From NCBI RefSeq assembly GCF_000016505.1, contig NC_009466.1, positions 1 to 59,182 of the forward strand: a stretch of 59,182 nucleotides of DNA, in the 5' to 3' direction. Shown in pieces: positions 24,396-31,673 of this stretch; the first letter of the stretch is position 1; each line of letters starts with the position of its first letter. A program made the position numbers and the translations under genes. Below the pieces are notes generated by a model, which saw nothing but the letters and a program-made list of their open reading frames with translations, ran no database searches and was not told the origin of the DNA. Source of the stretch: Clostridium kluyveri DSM 555 (GTDB lineage Bacteria; Bacillota; Clostridia; Clostridiales; Clostridiaceae).

Positions 24396-24791
24396 TTAAT
24401 ACAGATACATACATGTAATAAAAAATATGGCCAATAAGCATATAAAAAGATCTTCTGATTTACCTGTATAAATTAATTTAAAACCGTAGTATTCTTTCCT
24501 GAAGGGATAAAATAAAGGAACACCCATTTTAGTAAAGCTATCCAGGAGTAAATGTATGGAGTAATTAAGGCCCCATATCAACCCTACTTGATGGTTTAAT
24601 AGGGTAATTATTATTGTGCTTATAAATAAGGCTGTGAGACTGTGTGTAGTGGTTCTATGTTTCATTCCTAGTATTATATCCCAATCAGGAATAACAGCCC
24701 CTAAAAGACCTATGAATGCAATTGGTTCACATTTCATCACTATAGGCAAAGTTGCAGCTATTCCCACCGCAACATGTGTTTTCTTTGTCAT
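24396..24791 (-). CDS. YdjM/DUF457-like membrane-bound metal-dependent hydrolase
   Basis: A 131-residue membrane protein with four hydrophobic segments and the family residues: N-terminal THVAVG, PDWD near 36-39, HRTTTHS near 46-52, and HLLLDSFTKMG near 80-90. The His/Asp set marks the YdjM-like putative metal hydrolases, often linked to LexA/SOS and phage genes. GGAGG precedes ATG. A terminator separates it from the FtsK operon. Confidence 0.8.
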   Translation of the reverse strand: MTKKTHVAVGIAATLPIVMKCEPIAFIGLLGAVIPDWDIILGMKHRTTTHSLTALFISTIIITLLNHQVGLIWGLNYSIHLLLDSFTKMGVPLFYPFRKEYYGFKLIYTGKSEDLFICLLAIFFITCMYLY

Positions 24792-24813
24792 ATTTTTCCT
24801 CCAAAAATATATT

Positions 24814-24843
24814 AAAAAAGGTATCTAATGGACTAGATACCTT
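24814..24843 (-). terminator. Terminator of the FtsK/replication-relaxation operon
   Basis: AAGGTATCTA and TAGATACCTT form a perfect 10-bp stem with a 6-base loop. On the minus strand a run of six T follows, just after the operon ending at 24924 and before the YdjM-like gene. Confidence 0.75.
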
Positions 24844-24923
24844 GATACCATCTAAAGTATTGATTCGCCTTGGTTTGTGAGTTTTTAAATTTTCATGATA
24901 CTTACAGTATTTTCTATATAACC

Positions 24924-25430
24924 TTATATTTCCACATCATCTATTTTTATATATTTTACTTCTTGCATACGCACACGACGCTCATGTTTGCAGACAATCC
25001 AGAATTCTATTTTTGCTTTGGTTTCTGCAAGCGTATTCAATACTTCTTTTATCTTGGTTTCTTTTGTCCGATTATATATATCAACCTCTAATATTATTAT
25101 TCTTCCATCTTCCAAAATGAATATACAATCAACTTTATTATTTTTTACCTTATATTCCCTTTGCATAAATTTTATTTTATCTTTAAATGCTATGGCCACA
25201 TTTGTAATTACTAAAGAATGAAAGGAAGGCAGCTTTTTTATATAATAAACCTTTTTACCTAGTATGGGATGAACTTGCACTTTGATAAATTTGTTATCTG
25301 AAAGTTTTTTAAGTCTTTTGGCCGCCATATCATAGCTTGGAAAAAACGCCTTTTGTATCTGCACTATGGTTGCACCAGTAACCTTTTCTATAAAACTAAT
25401 TATTTCAATATCTCTATTGGTTAATTTCAT
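24924..25430 (-). CDS. Replication-relaxation family protein
   Basis: A 168-residue protein with an N-terminal winged helix (LTNRDIEIISFIEKVTGATI, MAAKRLKKLSDNKFIKV) and a C-terminal nuclease-like fold (FILEDGRIIILEVD, AKIEFWIVCKHERR), matching the replication-relaxation family found beside FtsK-like or relaxase genes on Gram-positive plasmids. Its start overlaps the end of the FtsK-like gene. Likely DNA-binding; exact role in plasmids is not established. Confidence 0.72.
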   Translation of the reverse strand: MKLTNRDIEIISFIEKVTGATIVQIQKAFFPSYDMAAKRLKKLSDNKFIKVQVHPILGKKVYYIKKLPSFHSLVITNVAIAFKDKIKFMQREYKVKNNKVDCIFILEDGRIIILEVDIYNRTKETKIKEVLNTLAETKAKIEFWIVCKHERRVRMQEVKYIKIDDVEI

Positions 25431-26589
25431 TTAGAATACTCAATATATTGTTAACATCATTTTCGGGTTTAGGTGCGGTTTTCTTTGGTTTTTCAATAAT
25501 TCTATGCTTTATATTTTCCATAACCATAGCATGATCTATTGTATAACTATATCCTTGTTGTTCTCTTAGTGTTCTGCAAATTAATTCTCTTTCCTGTAAT
25601 TTAGATGCTTTACCATTACCAAGGATTACTATTGCTGCAGGTTCATCTGCTATCTTAAGACTTACCCTGGTACATAATTGTGCTTTTATATCAGAAGGTA
25701 TGCTATCATTGGTTGGCTTTTGAAGTGCAGTAACTAGAAATACTCCACTGGATCTTCCCACGTTAACTATAGTTTTGATGTGTTTTAAACATTGTGCTTT
25801 TAATTGCTTCTCTGCCTTGCTGTCACCTCTAGATGTATTTAGAAAACTAAATTCCTCTATTACCACATAAATATATTTTAATTTATTATAAGCTACATTA
25901 TTATAATCTTCTATATTGTAATAGCCTTTAATATTATCGATTAATTTTTCTCTCCTCCTGCATTCAATATCTATTTTTTTTAAGCTCTCCAGAACTTCCT
26001 CTAATGTTTTGGAGTTAACTTTAACTTGTGAACAATTCTGGAATACACCAAGATCATTTTTTCTAACCTGTAATAAATATAGCTCCACATTAGAACAGTA
26101 TTTTATGAGGTTAGTTAAAATTAATAAAAGTATTCTGGATTTTCCGGTACCAGTATCCCCTCCAATAAGCATATGAGGAAACTTATTCATATCTACAATT
26201 ATGGGTTCCATTAATCCATCTGCGATTAAAAGTTTATTGGCCGGCAATTTAAGGGAAGCATAATCCTTAAATTTAAATTCCTTTACACAGTACATATGAA
26301 CTATATTCCCCTCACTTTTTAGTTGTATGGACTTATACCCTAGCCCCTCTTTAAATATGTCTATATCGCCCTCTAATTGCTTAAATGTATAGGAATAAGG
26401 TAACTCCACAATAATTTCATGTCCGTATTCTGTGCGCTTAATAGAGTGTATTTTTAATGTCTTATCTAATTTATTAGTAAATTGACTTTTGGAAAAGGTA
26501 ATTTGTTTCCATTTTCTTCTTATTTTTAGTTTATCCGTATTTTTATATGTGTAACCGATACAACCTAATATCAATGCTTCTGTAATCAT
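25414..26589 (-). CDS. FtsK/SpoIIIE-type DNA translocase
   Basis: A 391-residue protein with one short N-terminal hydrophobic stretch and an FtsK/TraB-type ATPase: Walker A GGDTGTGKS at 143-151, Walker B IYVVIEEF near 240, and ALQKPTNDSIPSDIKAQLCT sensor region. Such proteins pump double-stranded DNA in plasmid transfer, resolution or replication. Here it may separate or transfer the plasmid; no relaxase is visible nearby. Coupled to neighbours by overlaps on both ends. Confidence 0.85.
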   Translation of the reverse strand: MITEALILGCIGYTYKNTDKLKIRRKWKQITFSKSQFTNKLDKTLKIHSIKRTEYGHEIIVELPYSYTFKQLEGDIDIFKEGLGYKSIQLKSEGNIVHMYCVKEFKFKDYASLKLPANKLLIADGLMEPIIVDMNKFPHMLIGGDTGTGKSRILLLILTNLIKYCSNVELYLLQVRKNDLGVFQNCSQVKVNSKTLEEVLESLKKIDIECRRREKLIDNIKGYYNIEDYNNVAYNKLKYIYVVIEEFSFLNTSRGDSKAEKQLKAQCLKHIKTIVNVGRSSGVFLVTALQKPTNDSIPSDIKAQLCTRVSLKIADEPAAIVILGNGKASKLQERELICRTLREQQGYSYTIDHAMVMENIKHRIIEKPKKTAPKPENDVNNILSILNEINQ

Positions 26590-26723
26590 TTTTTTACCTT
26601 CTCAGGAAAAATTGCATGGCTTACAACAAACAGTCCTACCAGGGTAGTAAACTGTGTATAGGTGTCGGTAAAAATATTTTTTATAAATGTTACAACTAAT
26701 TTATCTATTACAAATAGATCCAT
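26586..26723 (-). CDS. Small single-pass membrane protein
   Basis: A 45-residue protein (starts MDLFVIDKLVVTFIKN, ends FPEKVKK) with one hydrophobic span (FTTLVGLFVVSHAIF). AAAAGGAGAAAG precedes ATG, and its stop overlaps the FtsK-like start (ATGA). Possibly a membrane partner of the translocase. Confidence 0.55.
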   Translation of the reverse strand: MDLFVIDKLVVTFIKNIFTDTYTQFTTLVGLFVVSHAIFPEKVKK

Positions 26724-26874
26724 TGTCTTTCTCCTTTTTTAAATAATTAATATAAAACTCTATGGCATCCTTGATGAAATCACTTTTTTCTTCAAGGGAA
26801 TTTACGTAGGTATATAATTTTACATCCCTGGTTGTTTTTTTGAAACTTACTACCTGTCTTAACAATATTTGCAC
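26701..26874 (-). CDS. Small ribbon-helix-helix DNA-binding protein
   Basis: A 57-residue frame from GTG (or 54 from TTG at 26865, which has AAGGAAGTG at normal distance). Sequence QILLRQVVSFKKTTRDVKLY, then SDFIKDAIEFYINYLKK, fits the CopG/Arc RHH pattern. First gene of the FtsK operon, overlapping the next ORF by 23 bp; probably its regulator. Confidence 0.55.
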   Translation of the reverse strand: MQILLRQVVSFKKTTRDVKLYTYVNSLEEKSDFIKDAIEFYINYLKKEKDNGSICNR

Positions 26875-26961
26875 TTCCTTTTTACTTTATGTACTAACAA
26901 TATATGCAAGAGGTGCGCAAAGGTTACACAATATTTTAATATGAAACATTGATCAATAAAA

Positions 26962-26995
26962 AAAGCAACTATTCCATCAAATAGTTGCTTTTATA
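26962..26995. terminator. Bidirectional terminator
   Basis: AAAGCAACTATT (26962-26973) and AATAGTTGCTTT (26980-26991), perfect 12 bp with six-base loop CCATCA, flanked by A and T runs. It ends the parMR-DUF5348 operon on the minus strand. Confidence 0.85.
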
Positions 26996-27013
26996 TATAT
27001 TAATACCATCCTG

Positions 27014-27433
27014 CTAATTTCTTATTCTAGCAGTCATGCCATTCTCAAGCATTATATTATTTCCATCGTAATTATAAAAGTAATAGCCTTCATTTTCGCC
27101 ATGTGTATATTCTACACTTCCATATTCTACACGACCAACGCACCATTCACCATCAACCAATACTTCAATAGAGCTTCCACTGGTAAATTGATGATTTGCA
27201 AATACTAAGTCAAATCTACCATTTTTATTTTTATGCAATGTACCTTCTATTGTTGGCTTGTTATAATAATTTATAGTTTTAATACAATCATCTAAATGTT
27301 CAACGAATTTCTCTATTTCACCATAACATTTTATATTTTCAAATCCTTCTCGTTTATAGTTCCCCAAAATTGCCTCTGCTTTATTACGTAAACTTTCTGT
27401 TTTATCCCTGAATTCTAAAAAGTCTGAATCCAT
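27014..27433 (-). CDS. DUF5348-domain protein
   Basis: A 139-residue protein. The C-terminal 75 residues (GRFDLVFANHQFTSGSSIEV, DGEWCVGRVEYG, GYYFYNYDGNNIMLENGMTA) match the DUF5348 pattern found on Firmicutes plasmids and ICEs. The N-terminal half is helical. It follows parMR in the same direction with 30 bp spacing, so it is likely co-transcribed. Function unknown. Confidence 0.7.
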   Translation of the reverse strand: MDSDFLEFRDKTESLRNKAEAILGNYKREGFENIKCYGEIEKFVEHLDDCIKTINYYNKPTIEGTLHKNKNGRFDLVFANHQFTSGSSIEVLVDGEWCVGRVEYGSVEYTHGENEGYYFYNYDGNNIMLENGMTARIRN

Positions 27434-27463
27434 TAATCTTCATCCTTTCACAATTTTTATATT

Positions 27464-27730
27464 TTACATATTATCAAATTGTCCTAATGCATCTAATGCA
27501 TCTTTATCAAAATCCGTTTTAATGTCTTCTGTTTTTGTTGTAGGAGCATACTTTTGTATAAGCCTTATTATTTCTTCTTTTTGTTGTTCGGTGAATTTAT
27601 ATCCCTTTTCTTTATCTTCTTTTATAAGTTTTTTCACATAATTTGAAAAGTCACCTTTTTTTTCTGCAAACTCCAATAAATCTTTTTCAGAATCCTTAAA
27701 ACTAACTGATTTAACTCTACTAGCTGCCAT
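27464..27730 (-). CDS. parR: ParR-like partition DNA-binding adaptor
   Basis: An 88-residue protein directly downstream of parM. N-terminal RHH-like segment (RVKSVSFKDSEKDLLEFAEK, NYVKKLIKED) and an acidic, unstructured C-terminus ending ALDALGQFDNM, where ParR proteins contact ParM filaments. It should bind the repeats upstream of parM and cap actin-like filaments. GGGGATG precedes ATG. Confidence 0.8.
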   Translation of the reverse strand: MAASRVKSVSFKDSEKDLLEFAEKKGDFSNYVKKLIKEDKEKGYKFTEQQKEEIIRLIQKYAPTTKTEDIKTDFDKDALDALGQFDNM

Positions 27731-27741
27731 TTTATCATCCC

Positions 27742-28653
27742 CTATTTAGTAGCAAATTTCATCTGTCCCATAAGTTCAAAAGCATTTGCATTTACGAATT
27801 GTGCATCATCACATAATATGGCATTTTTAAATTTTTGTTTTATTCTATCGTAGAGCTCCACTCCACCTCCACCTATTACGAATATATTGTCCATACTGTT
27901 ATAGTTAAAATCACGTTTAATATTATTAAGTATTACATTGGTATGTTCCTCAATATCATCATTCAATATTTCTAAATCTATCCTTCCAAATTTATTAGAT
28001 GTTATATATCCTTTTTTCAATTTATCATAAAGTTCATAGTCCATAAATTTACATTCATATTCACTGTTTAGCTTCTGGGCTAGTTTAGAATACAATACTA
28101 ACATTCCAAGATTATATGTTGCCATATTTGTCAACCTTAACCCATGAAAAGCGCTTACATCAACAGTGCCGCCACCTATATCTACAACTAATGAATCATC
28201 CGACTTTACATCTTTAGAATTAACAAATACGACCCCTGCACTTTGAGGATATATTTCAGCGCCTACTATATTTATCTGGAAGTTATGTTTATTTAGTTTT
28301 ACCTTTTTATTTCCATATCCTAAAAGTTTTTCTTTAAAATCAGATTTTTGCTTACTATAATACGATACAGGCAAACCTGCAACTATATTGCAATCTATTA
28401 ATTTATTTTCTGGAAAGCTTTTAGCTATAGCTGTGAATGTACAAATTTCTGTTACTATGGAATCAATTTTATTACTATCTGCTACATATTCTCCATTTGG
28501 AGCACCTACAACATAATCCTGACCGTCTATATTAGTTTGTATAGTATCTGCATTTATATCTATATCTTTACCTTTTCTTACTGTACTAGAGAACATAACT
28601 CCTTCACTAGTCTTGGTAAAATGATATCCGTTATCTAATCCTAGAATCACCAT
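27742..28653 (-). CDS. parM: ParM actin-like plasmid segregation ATPase
   Basis: A 303-residue actin-fold ATPase: phosphate 1 loop GLDNGYHFTK at 5-14, phosphate 2 VVDIGGGTVDV at 156-166, and adenosine motif VIGGGG near 263. ParM polymerises to push plasmid copies apart. With parR downstream and repeats upstream it forms a type II partition system. GGAGGGGG precedes ATG. Confidence 0.93.
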   Translation of the reverse strand: MVILGLDNGYHFTKTSEGVMFSSTVRKGKDIDINADTIQTNIDGQDYVVGAPNGEYVADSNKIDSIVTEICTFTAIAKSFPENKLIDCNIVAGLPVSYYSKQKSDFKEKLLGYGNKKVKLNKHNFQINIVGAEIYPQSAGVVFVNSKDVKSDDSLVVDIGGGTVDVSAFHGLRLTNMATYNLGMLVLYSKLAQKLNSEYECKFMDYELYDKLKKGYITSNKFGRIDLEILNDDIEEHTNVILNNIKRDFNYNSMDNIFVIGGGGVELYDRIKQKFKNAILCDDAQFVNANAFELMGQMKFATK

Positions 28654-28669
28654 ATTAATCCCCCTCCAC

Positions 28670-28731
28670 TTTGTATTAAATTTAATATTTTGTATTAATT
28701 ACATTTTAATAAATTTAATACGAAATGTCAA
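28670..28731 (-). promoter_or_regulatory. parMR promoter embedded in parC-like repeats
   Basis: On the minus strand TTGACA (28731-28726) and TAAAAT (28708-28703) have a 17-bp spacer. The same stretch carries repeats of TTTGTATTAA (plus strand, 28670 and 28689 regions) and their inverted copy TTAATACGAAA (28715-28725). Overlap of promoter and ParR-binding repeats is typical of par operons, giving both centromere and autoregulation. Confidence 0.65.
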
Positions 28732-28774
28732 TACATTTTTTCCAATTTAAGTAAAATATTCTACAACTAATAAT

Positions 28775-28821
28775 AAAATCCTTTTTAGTTTACAAAAATA
28801 AATGTAATTTAAAAGGATTTT
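28775..28821. repeat. Inverted repeat between parM and the divergent regulator
   Basis: AAAATCCTTTT (28775-28785) and AAAAGGATTTT (28811-28821) are perfect complements with a 25-base spacer. Function unknown; could be part of the centromere or a regulatory site. Confidence 0.5.
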
Positions 28822-28845
28822 TAAAATTTATATAGAATTTATTAT

Positions 28846-28861
28846 TGTGACAAGTGTCACA
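28846..28861. promoter_or_regulatory. Palindromic operator before the 28877 gene
   Basis: TGTGACA-AG-TGTCACA is a perfect 7-bp inverted repeat with a two-base centre, lying immediately before AAGGAGG and the ATG of the plus-strand HTH gene. Likely a protein-binding site for autoregulation. Confidence 0.55.
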
Positions 28862-28876
28862 AGGAGGAATTATAAT

Positions 28877-29461
28877 ATGGATAGAAAAGAATTTGATAAT
28901 TTAGGCGTAGAAGAACAGATTAAATATATAAATAAAGAATTGGTAAGTGGATACACGCTAACAAAAGTATGTGGTCTTATAGGCGTAGGGAGGAGTACTA
29001 TAAGAGACAGAGCTAAAAAGTTAGGATATTTTTATAATACTAAATTTAATCAATATGTTTGTGGCAAAAATGAGACAAAAGTAACTAATGTTAATGACAA
29101 TAGTAAGACTTTAGTCGCATGTGATAGAGATGATAGTTTAAACAATATGGAGGTTGATAAATCTATTATTTTTAATAAGAACATAATGAAAAATTTAATA
29201 GGGCTTTCCGAAAATTATGATAAAATTATGGATTTTATAAAATGGTTTGAAAATGACAAAGGTAAGACAAATGTCATAGAGGTTACAGAGGGTATAAAGA
29301 TAGATTTGCCAGAAGAGACTGATAAGGAATTCAGAAAGACAATACGGGTGAATGATGTTGTTTGGGAACTATTTTCTGAATTCTGCGATAAACATAAAGA
29401 ATTTAAACAAAAGGATTTACATAGTCAGGCTCTTTTGGAATATATCAAAAAGTATAGTTAG
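28877..29461 (+). CDS. HTH plasmid regulatory protein
   Basis: About 194 residues. N-terminal HTH (YTLTKVCGLIGVGRSTIRDR) followed by a linker, and a C-terminal conserved-looking block (VNDVVWELFSEFCDKHKEFK, DLHSQALLEYI). ATG at 28877 follows AAGGAGG. Transcribed divergently from parMR. Proteins of this build recur on clostridial plasmids and plasmid-like phages; likely a regulator of partition or copy number, function unproven. Confidence 0.68.
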   Translation: MDRKEFDNLGVEEQIKYINKELVSGYTLTKVCGLIGVGRSTIRDRAKKLGYFYNTKFNQYVCGKNETKVTNVNDNSKTLVACDRDDSLNNMEVDKSIIFNKNIMKNLIGLSENYDKIMDFIKWFENDKGKTNVIEVTEGIKIDLPEETDKEFRKTIRVNDVVWELFSEFCDKHKEFKQKDLHSQALLEYIKKYS

Positions 29462-29479
29462 TTGTTTATATTTAAGTTT

Positions 29480-29512
29480 AGTAACCATAATATTTGTTAT
29501 GGTTACTTTTAT
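29480..29512 (+). terminator. Terminator after the plus-strand HTH gene
   Basis: AGTAACCATAA and TTATGGTTACT, perfect 11-bp stem, loop TATTTG, followed by TTTTATATT. Confidence 0.82.
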
Positions 29513-29573
29513 ATTGTCAACTTAATAAGATCTTATGACTATACAGGAAATAAGGTGCTCATGTAAGCACCTC

Positions 29574-29756
29574 TTAGGCTTGTTTCAATAATTCTTCTCT
29601 ATTTTTTATAAGTTCTTTAAGTTCCTCTAAATCTTCCAGTGTAGCTTTATTCCTTACAAAACTTCTGGCACTGCTACGAGATTTCAAGTAACTTGCATAC
29701 TCTTTATTTTTACTTTCCCATTTTTGATTTGCTATAGTCTGAGGATTTTTATCCAT
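29574..29756 (-). CDS. Small plasmid/ICE-type protein, unknown
   Basis: About 60 residues (MDKNPQTIANQKWESKNKEY ... SSARSFVRNKATLEDLEELK). This NQKWE...RSSARSFIRNKAT...LEEL pattern is one I recognise from many Firmicutes plasmids and ICEs, without known function. ATG at 29756 is preferred to the upstream TTG. Confidence 0.62.
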   Translation of the reverse strand: MDKNPQTIANQKWESKNKEYASYLKSRSSARSFVRNKATLEDLEELKELIKNREELLKQA

Positions 29757-29757
29757 C

Positions 29758-29970
29758 TTAAGCAATCCTTTCTATAACTTCATAAGTATATATTAATTTA
29801 GCTCCTTCAATTTCAACCATTTTTACATTAGCTTTCACTATTTGCTTATATATATTATCAGGTAACTCTTTAAATTTTTTAAAGGCTGAAATTTGGTTAA
29901 TCCCACAATAATATATTTCTTCATTATCAAAATCTTTATTAACTATTACTAAAAACTTTTCCAGCATCAT
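29758..29970 (-). CDS. Unknown small protein
   Basis: A 70-residue protein (MMLEKFLVIVNKDFDNEEIY at start, ends TYEVIERIA). GGGTGG precedes the ATGs. Overlaps the start of the next small ORF region closely; likely a two-gene operon. Confidence 0.55.
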   Translation of the reverse strand: MMLEKFLVIVNKDFDNEEIYYCGINQISAFKKFKELPDNIYKQIVKANVKMVEIEGAKLIYTYEVIERIA

Positions 29971-30058
29971 ACACCACCCTATATATATTTACTTATAATT
30001 AATAATATTATATAGTATATAGAGAAAGGAAACCAGTTAGGGCTAGTTTCCCGATTGT

Positions 30059-30178
30059 TTAAGAAATTTTATATTTTTGTTTATTAGCTTTATGGAACTG
30101 GTTTAGCCCTTTTACCGTTGGAACAATTCCTTTTGCTTTGCACTCTTTCAAGTAATCATTTAATGCTTTCAAATTCAT
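30059..30178 (-). CDS. Small basic protein
   Basis: A 39-residue ORF (MNLKALNDYLKECKAKGIVP, ends KQKYKIS). AAGGAG lies about nine bases before ATG. A 12-bp hairpin sits just upstream of its ribosome site. Function unknown. Confidence 0.5.
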   Translation of the reverse strand: MNLKALNDYLKECKAKGIVPTVKGLNQFHKANKQKYKIS

Positions 30179-30194
30179 TTCTATCATCTCCTTA

Positions 30195-30230
30195 TGGCCG
30201 CATTATGGTACGTGTAGTATAATGCGACCA
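30195..30230. promoter_or_regulatory. Hairpin upstream of the 39-residue ORF
   Basis: TGGCCGCATTAT and ATAATGCGACCA pair over 12 positions with one mismatch and a 12-base loop. On the minus strand it lies directly before AAGGAG; there is no T run, so it may be a leader structure or operator rather than a terminator. Confidence 0.4.
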
Positions 30231-30292
30231 ATAAATATTTTTCAACTTTTTTATATTTTAGTAATATAATTCACTGAATTTTATTTTTCTTC

Positions 30293-31048
30293 CTAATAAT
30301 TAGTTATGATCAATTCACTGTAAATATGTTTTTTATCTTTGTACTTGCCTAACAAATTGTGATTTCTCTCAACCTCATCCATATTAAAGTCCTTGTATAA
30401 CTGTCTTATAAATTCACAGTCATTGTAAGAAAGAATAAATTTCCCCTTTTCACCTTTAAGTACCTCATAAAGTCTTTCATGATCCTTCTCTGAAAACTGC
30501 ACCTGATAGTATCTTTCGGTGCCATAATAGGGCGGGTCCAAATATATCAAAGAATCATCTTTATCATATACTTTAAGTAAATCCTGAAAATCCTTATTTT
30601 CAATAACTACTCTTGAAAGCCTTTCCTGAATTTCGGTAAGATATTTAACCATTACATTCACATCTTTCTTCACACAGCCATAACTTCTACAATCTGAACC
30701 GTAACTCGTTTTTATCAGCATGAAAAATCGTGCTGCCTTTTGAATGTCTGTCATTCCCCTAGTACTGTATTGGCTTATGAAGTCATAAAATAGTTCTCTT
30801 GAGTTTAACATAAATGAGAGTTCTCTCTGCAGCTCCCCACAGTGAAATTTCACGCACCTGAATAAATTCACCAAGTCTCCGTTTACATCATTATATACTT
30901 CCATGTTGGCCAGTTTCTCTTTTGAAAATAAAACCCATGCAGCTCCTCCAAAGACTTCTATATACCTATTGAAATTTTCAGGAAACCTCTTTACAATCTC
31001 TTTTCTTAATAACTTCTTTCCACCTATCCATCCTATAAAACTATTCAC
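30293..31048 (-). CDS. dam: DNA adenine methylase (Dam, D12 class), intact
   Basis: A 251-residue D12-class N6-adenine methyltransferase: FIGWIGGKKLL at 4-14 (SAM binding), EVFGGAAWVL, YNDVNGDLVNLFR, and catalytic DPPY at 171-174. GTG start with AAGGAGG. It probably methylates GATC-like sites and protects phage DNA or times gene expression. It lies just after the late operon terminator and may replace the frameshifted dam at 6822-7621. Confidence 0.88.
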   Translation of the reverse strand: MNSFIGWIGGKKLLRKEIVKRFPENFNRYIEVFGGAAWVLFSKEKLANMEVYNDVNGDLVNLFRCVKFHCGELQRELSFMLNSRELFYDFISQYSTRGMTDIQKAARFFMLIKTSYGSDCRSYGCVKKDVNVMVKYLTEIQERLSRVVIENKDFQDLLKVYDKDDSLIYLDPPYYGTERYYQVQFSEKDHERLYEVLKGEKGKFILSYNDCEFIRQLYKDFNMDEVERNHNLLGKYKDKKHIYSELIITNY

Positions 31049-31107
31049 TTATAAATTCCTCCTTTGTGCTTTTAATTTTTAAAACATTTGTTCTTATAAC
31101 AAGTAAA

Positions 31108-31135
31108 AAATATAGTGGCCTCAATGGGGCCACTA
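31108..31135 (-). terminator. Late operon terminator
   Basis: TAGTGGCC (31113-31120) and GGCCACTA (31128-31135) form an 8-bp GC-rich stem; on the minus strand TATATTTTTTAC follows. Lies directly after the last lysis gene. Confidence 0.8.
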
Positions 31136-31138
31136 AAA

Positions 31139-31555
31139 TTAATTCTGTGCTGTCTTATCCTCTGCAACTGCTGTATTTTCTTTAGTTCCTTGACTTACCT
31201 GAATAGGTGTCAATATCCCTTCCCCTATTTTGATAGCACCATTACAAACCTCTTTATTTATAGCATCCAACTCACTTTGTGTAAGTCCTGGAACTATTTC
31301 AAGCAGCCTTTTCTCCATTTCTGCTCTCTTGGCATCTCCGGCTTTGGCCAAAGATTTAAATTCATCTTCCAACACATAATACAGCCCCTTTGCAACACTA
31401 AGAGCACGATTGTAACTGGTTGCTTCTTTCTTTGCCGCAAGAGCCTGTTTCTGCACCTCTACTGCATCTGCGACCTTCTTTAACACAAAGGTACCTATAA
31501 TCCCAACCACTCCTATAATAAACTGTACTCCCATGCTTAATATTTGTTCTTTCAT
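31139..31555 (-). CDS. LL-H-family phage holin
   Basis: A 138-residue protein with one N-terminal membrane helix (VQFIIGVVGIIGTFVLKKVA) and a long charged helical C-terminus (VAKGLYYVLEDEFKSL ... KRAEMEKRLLEIVPGLTQSE), the layout of the phage LL-H holin family. It would permeabilise the membrane for the GH25 endolysin upstream. AGGAGG precedes ATG. A second holin candidate lies at 32607. Confidence 0.82.
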   Translation of the reverse strand: MKEQILSMGVQFIIGVVGIIGTFVLKKVADAVEVQKQALAAKKEATSYNRALSVAKGLYYVLEDEFKSLAKAGDAKRAEMEKRLLEIVPGLTQSELDAINKEVCNGAIKIGEGILTPIQVSQGTKENTAVAEDKTAQN

Positions 31556-31625
31556 TTTACATTCCTCCTGAATTTTTATACTTTGATAATTTAAAAAATA
31601 GCTATTTTACTAGCCTTACATTAAA

Positions 31626-31665
31626 AAATTCTCACTTTACCTTTCCCTTGATAAAATGAGAATTT
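31626..31665 (-). terminator. Internal terminator between endolysin and LL-H holin
   Basis: AAATTCTCA and TGAGAATTT (31626-31634, 31657-31665) pair, extended by TTT/AAA with one mismatch; on the minus strand TTTTTT follows. Confidence 0.6.
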
Positions 31666-31673
31666 AAATTATT

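Noticed and set aside
23724-28861. Shared operator between hicAB (TTGACACACGTGTCAA) and the 28877 gene (TGTGACAAGTGTCACA)
   Set aside because: Both contain TGACA and TGTCA, but arm spacing differs (4 versus 2 bases), so a common binding protein is not supported.
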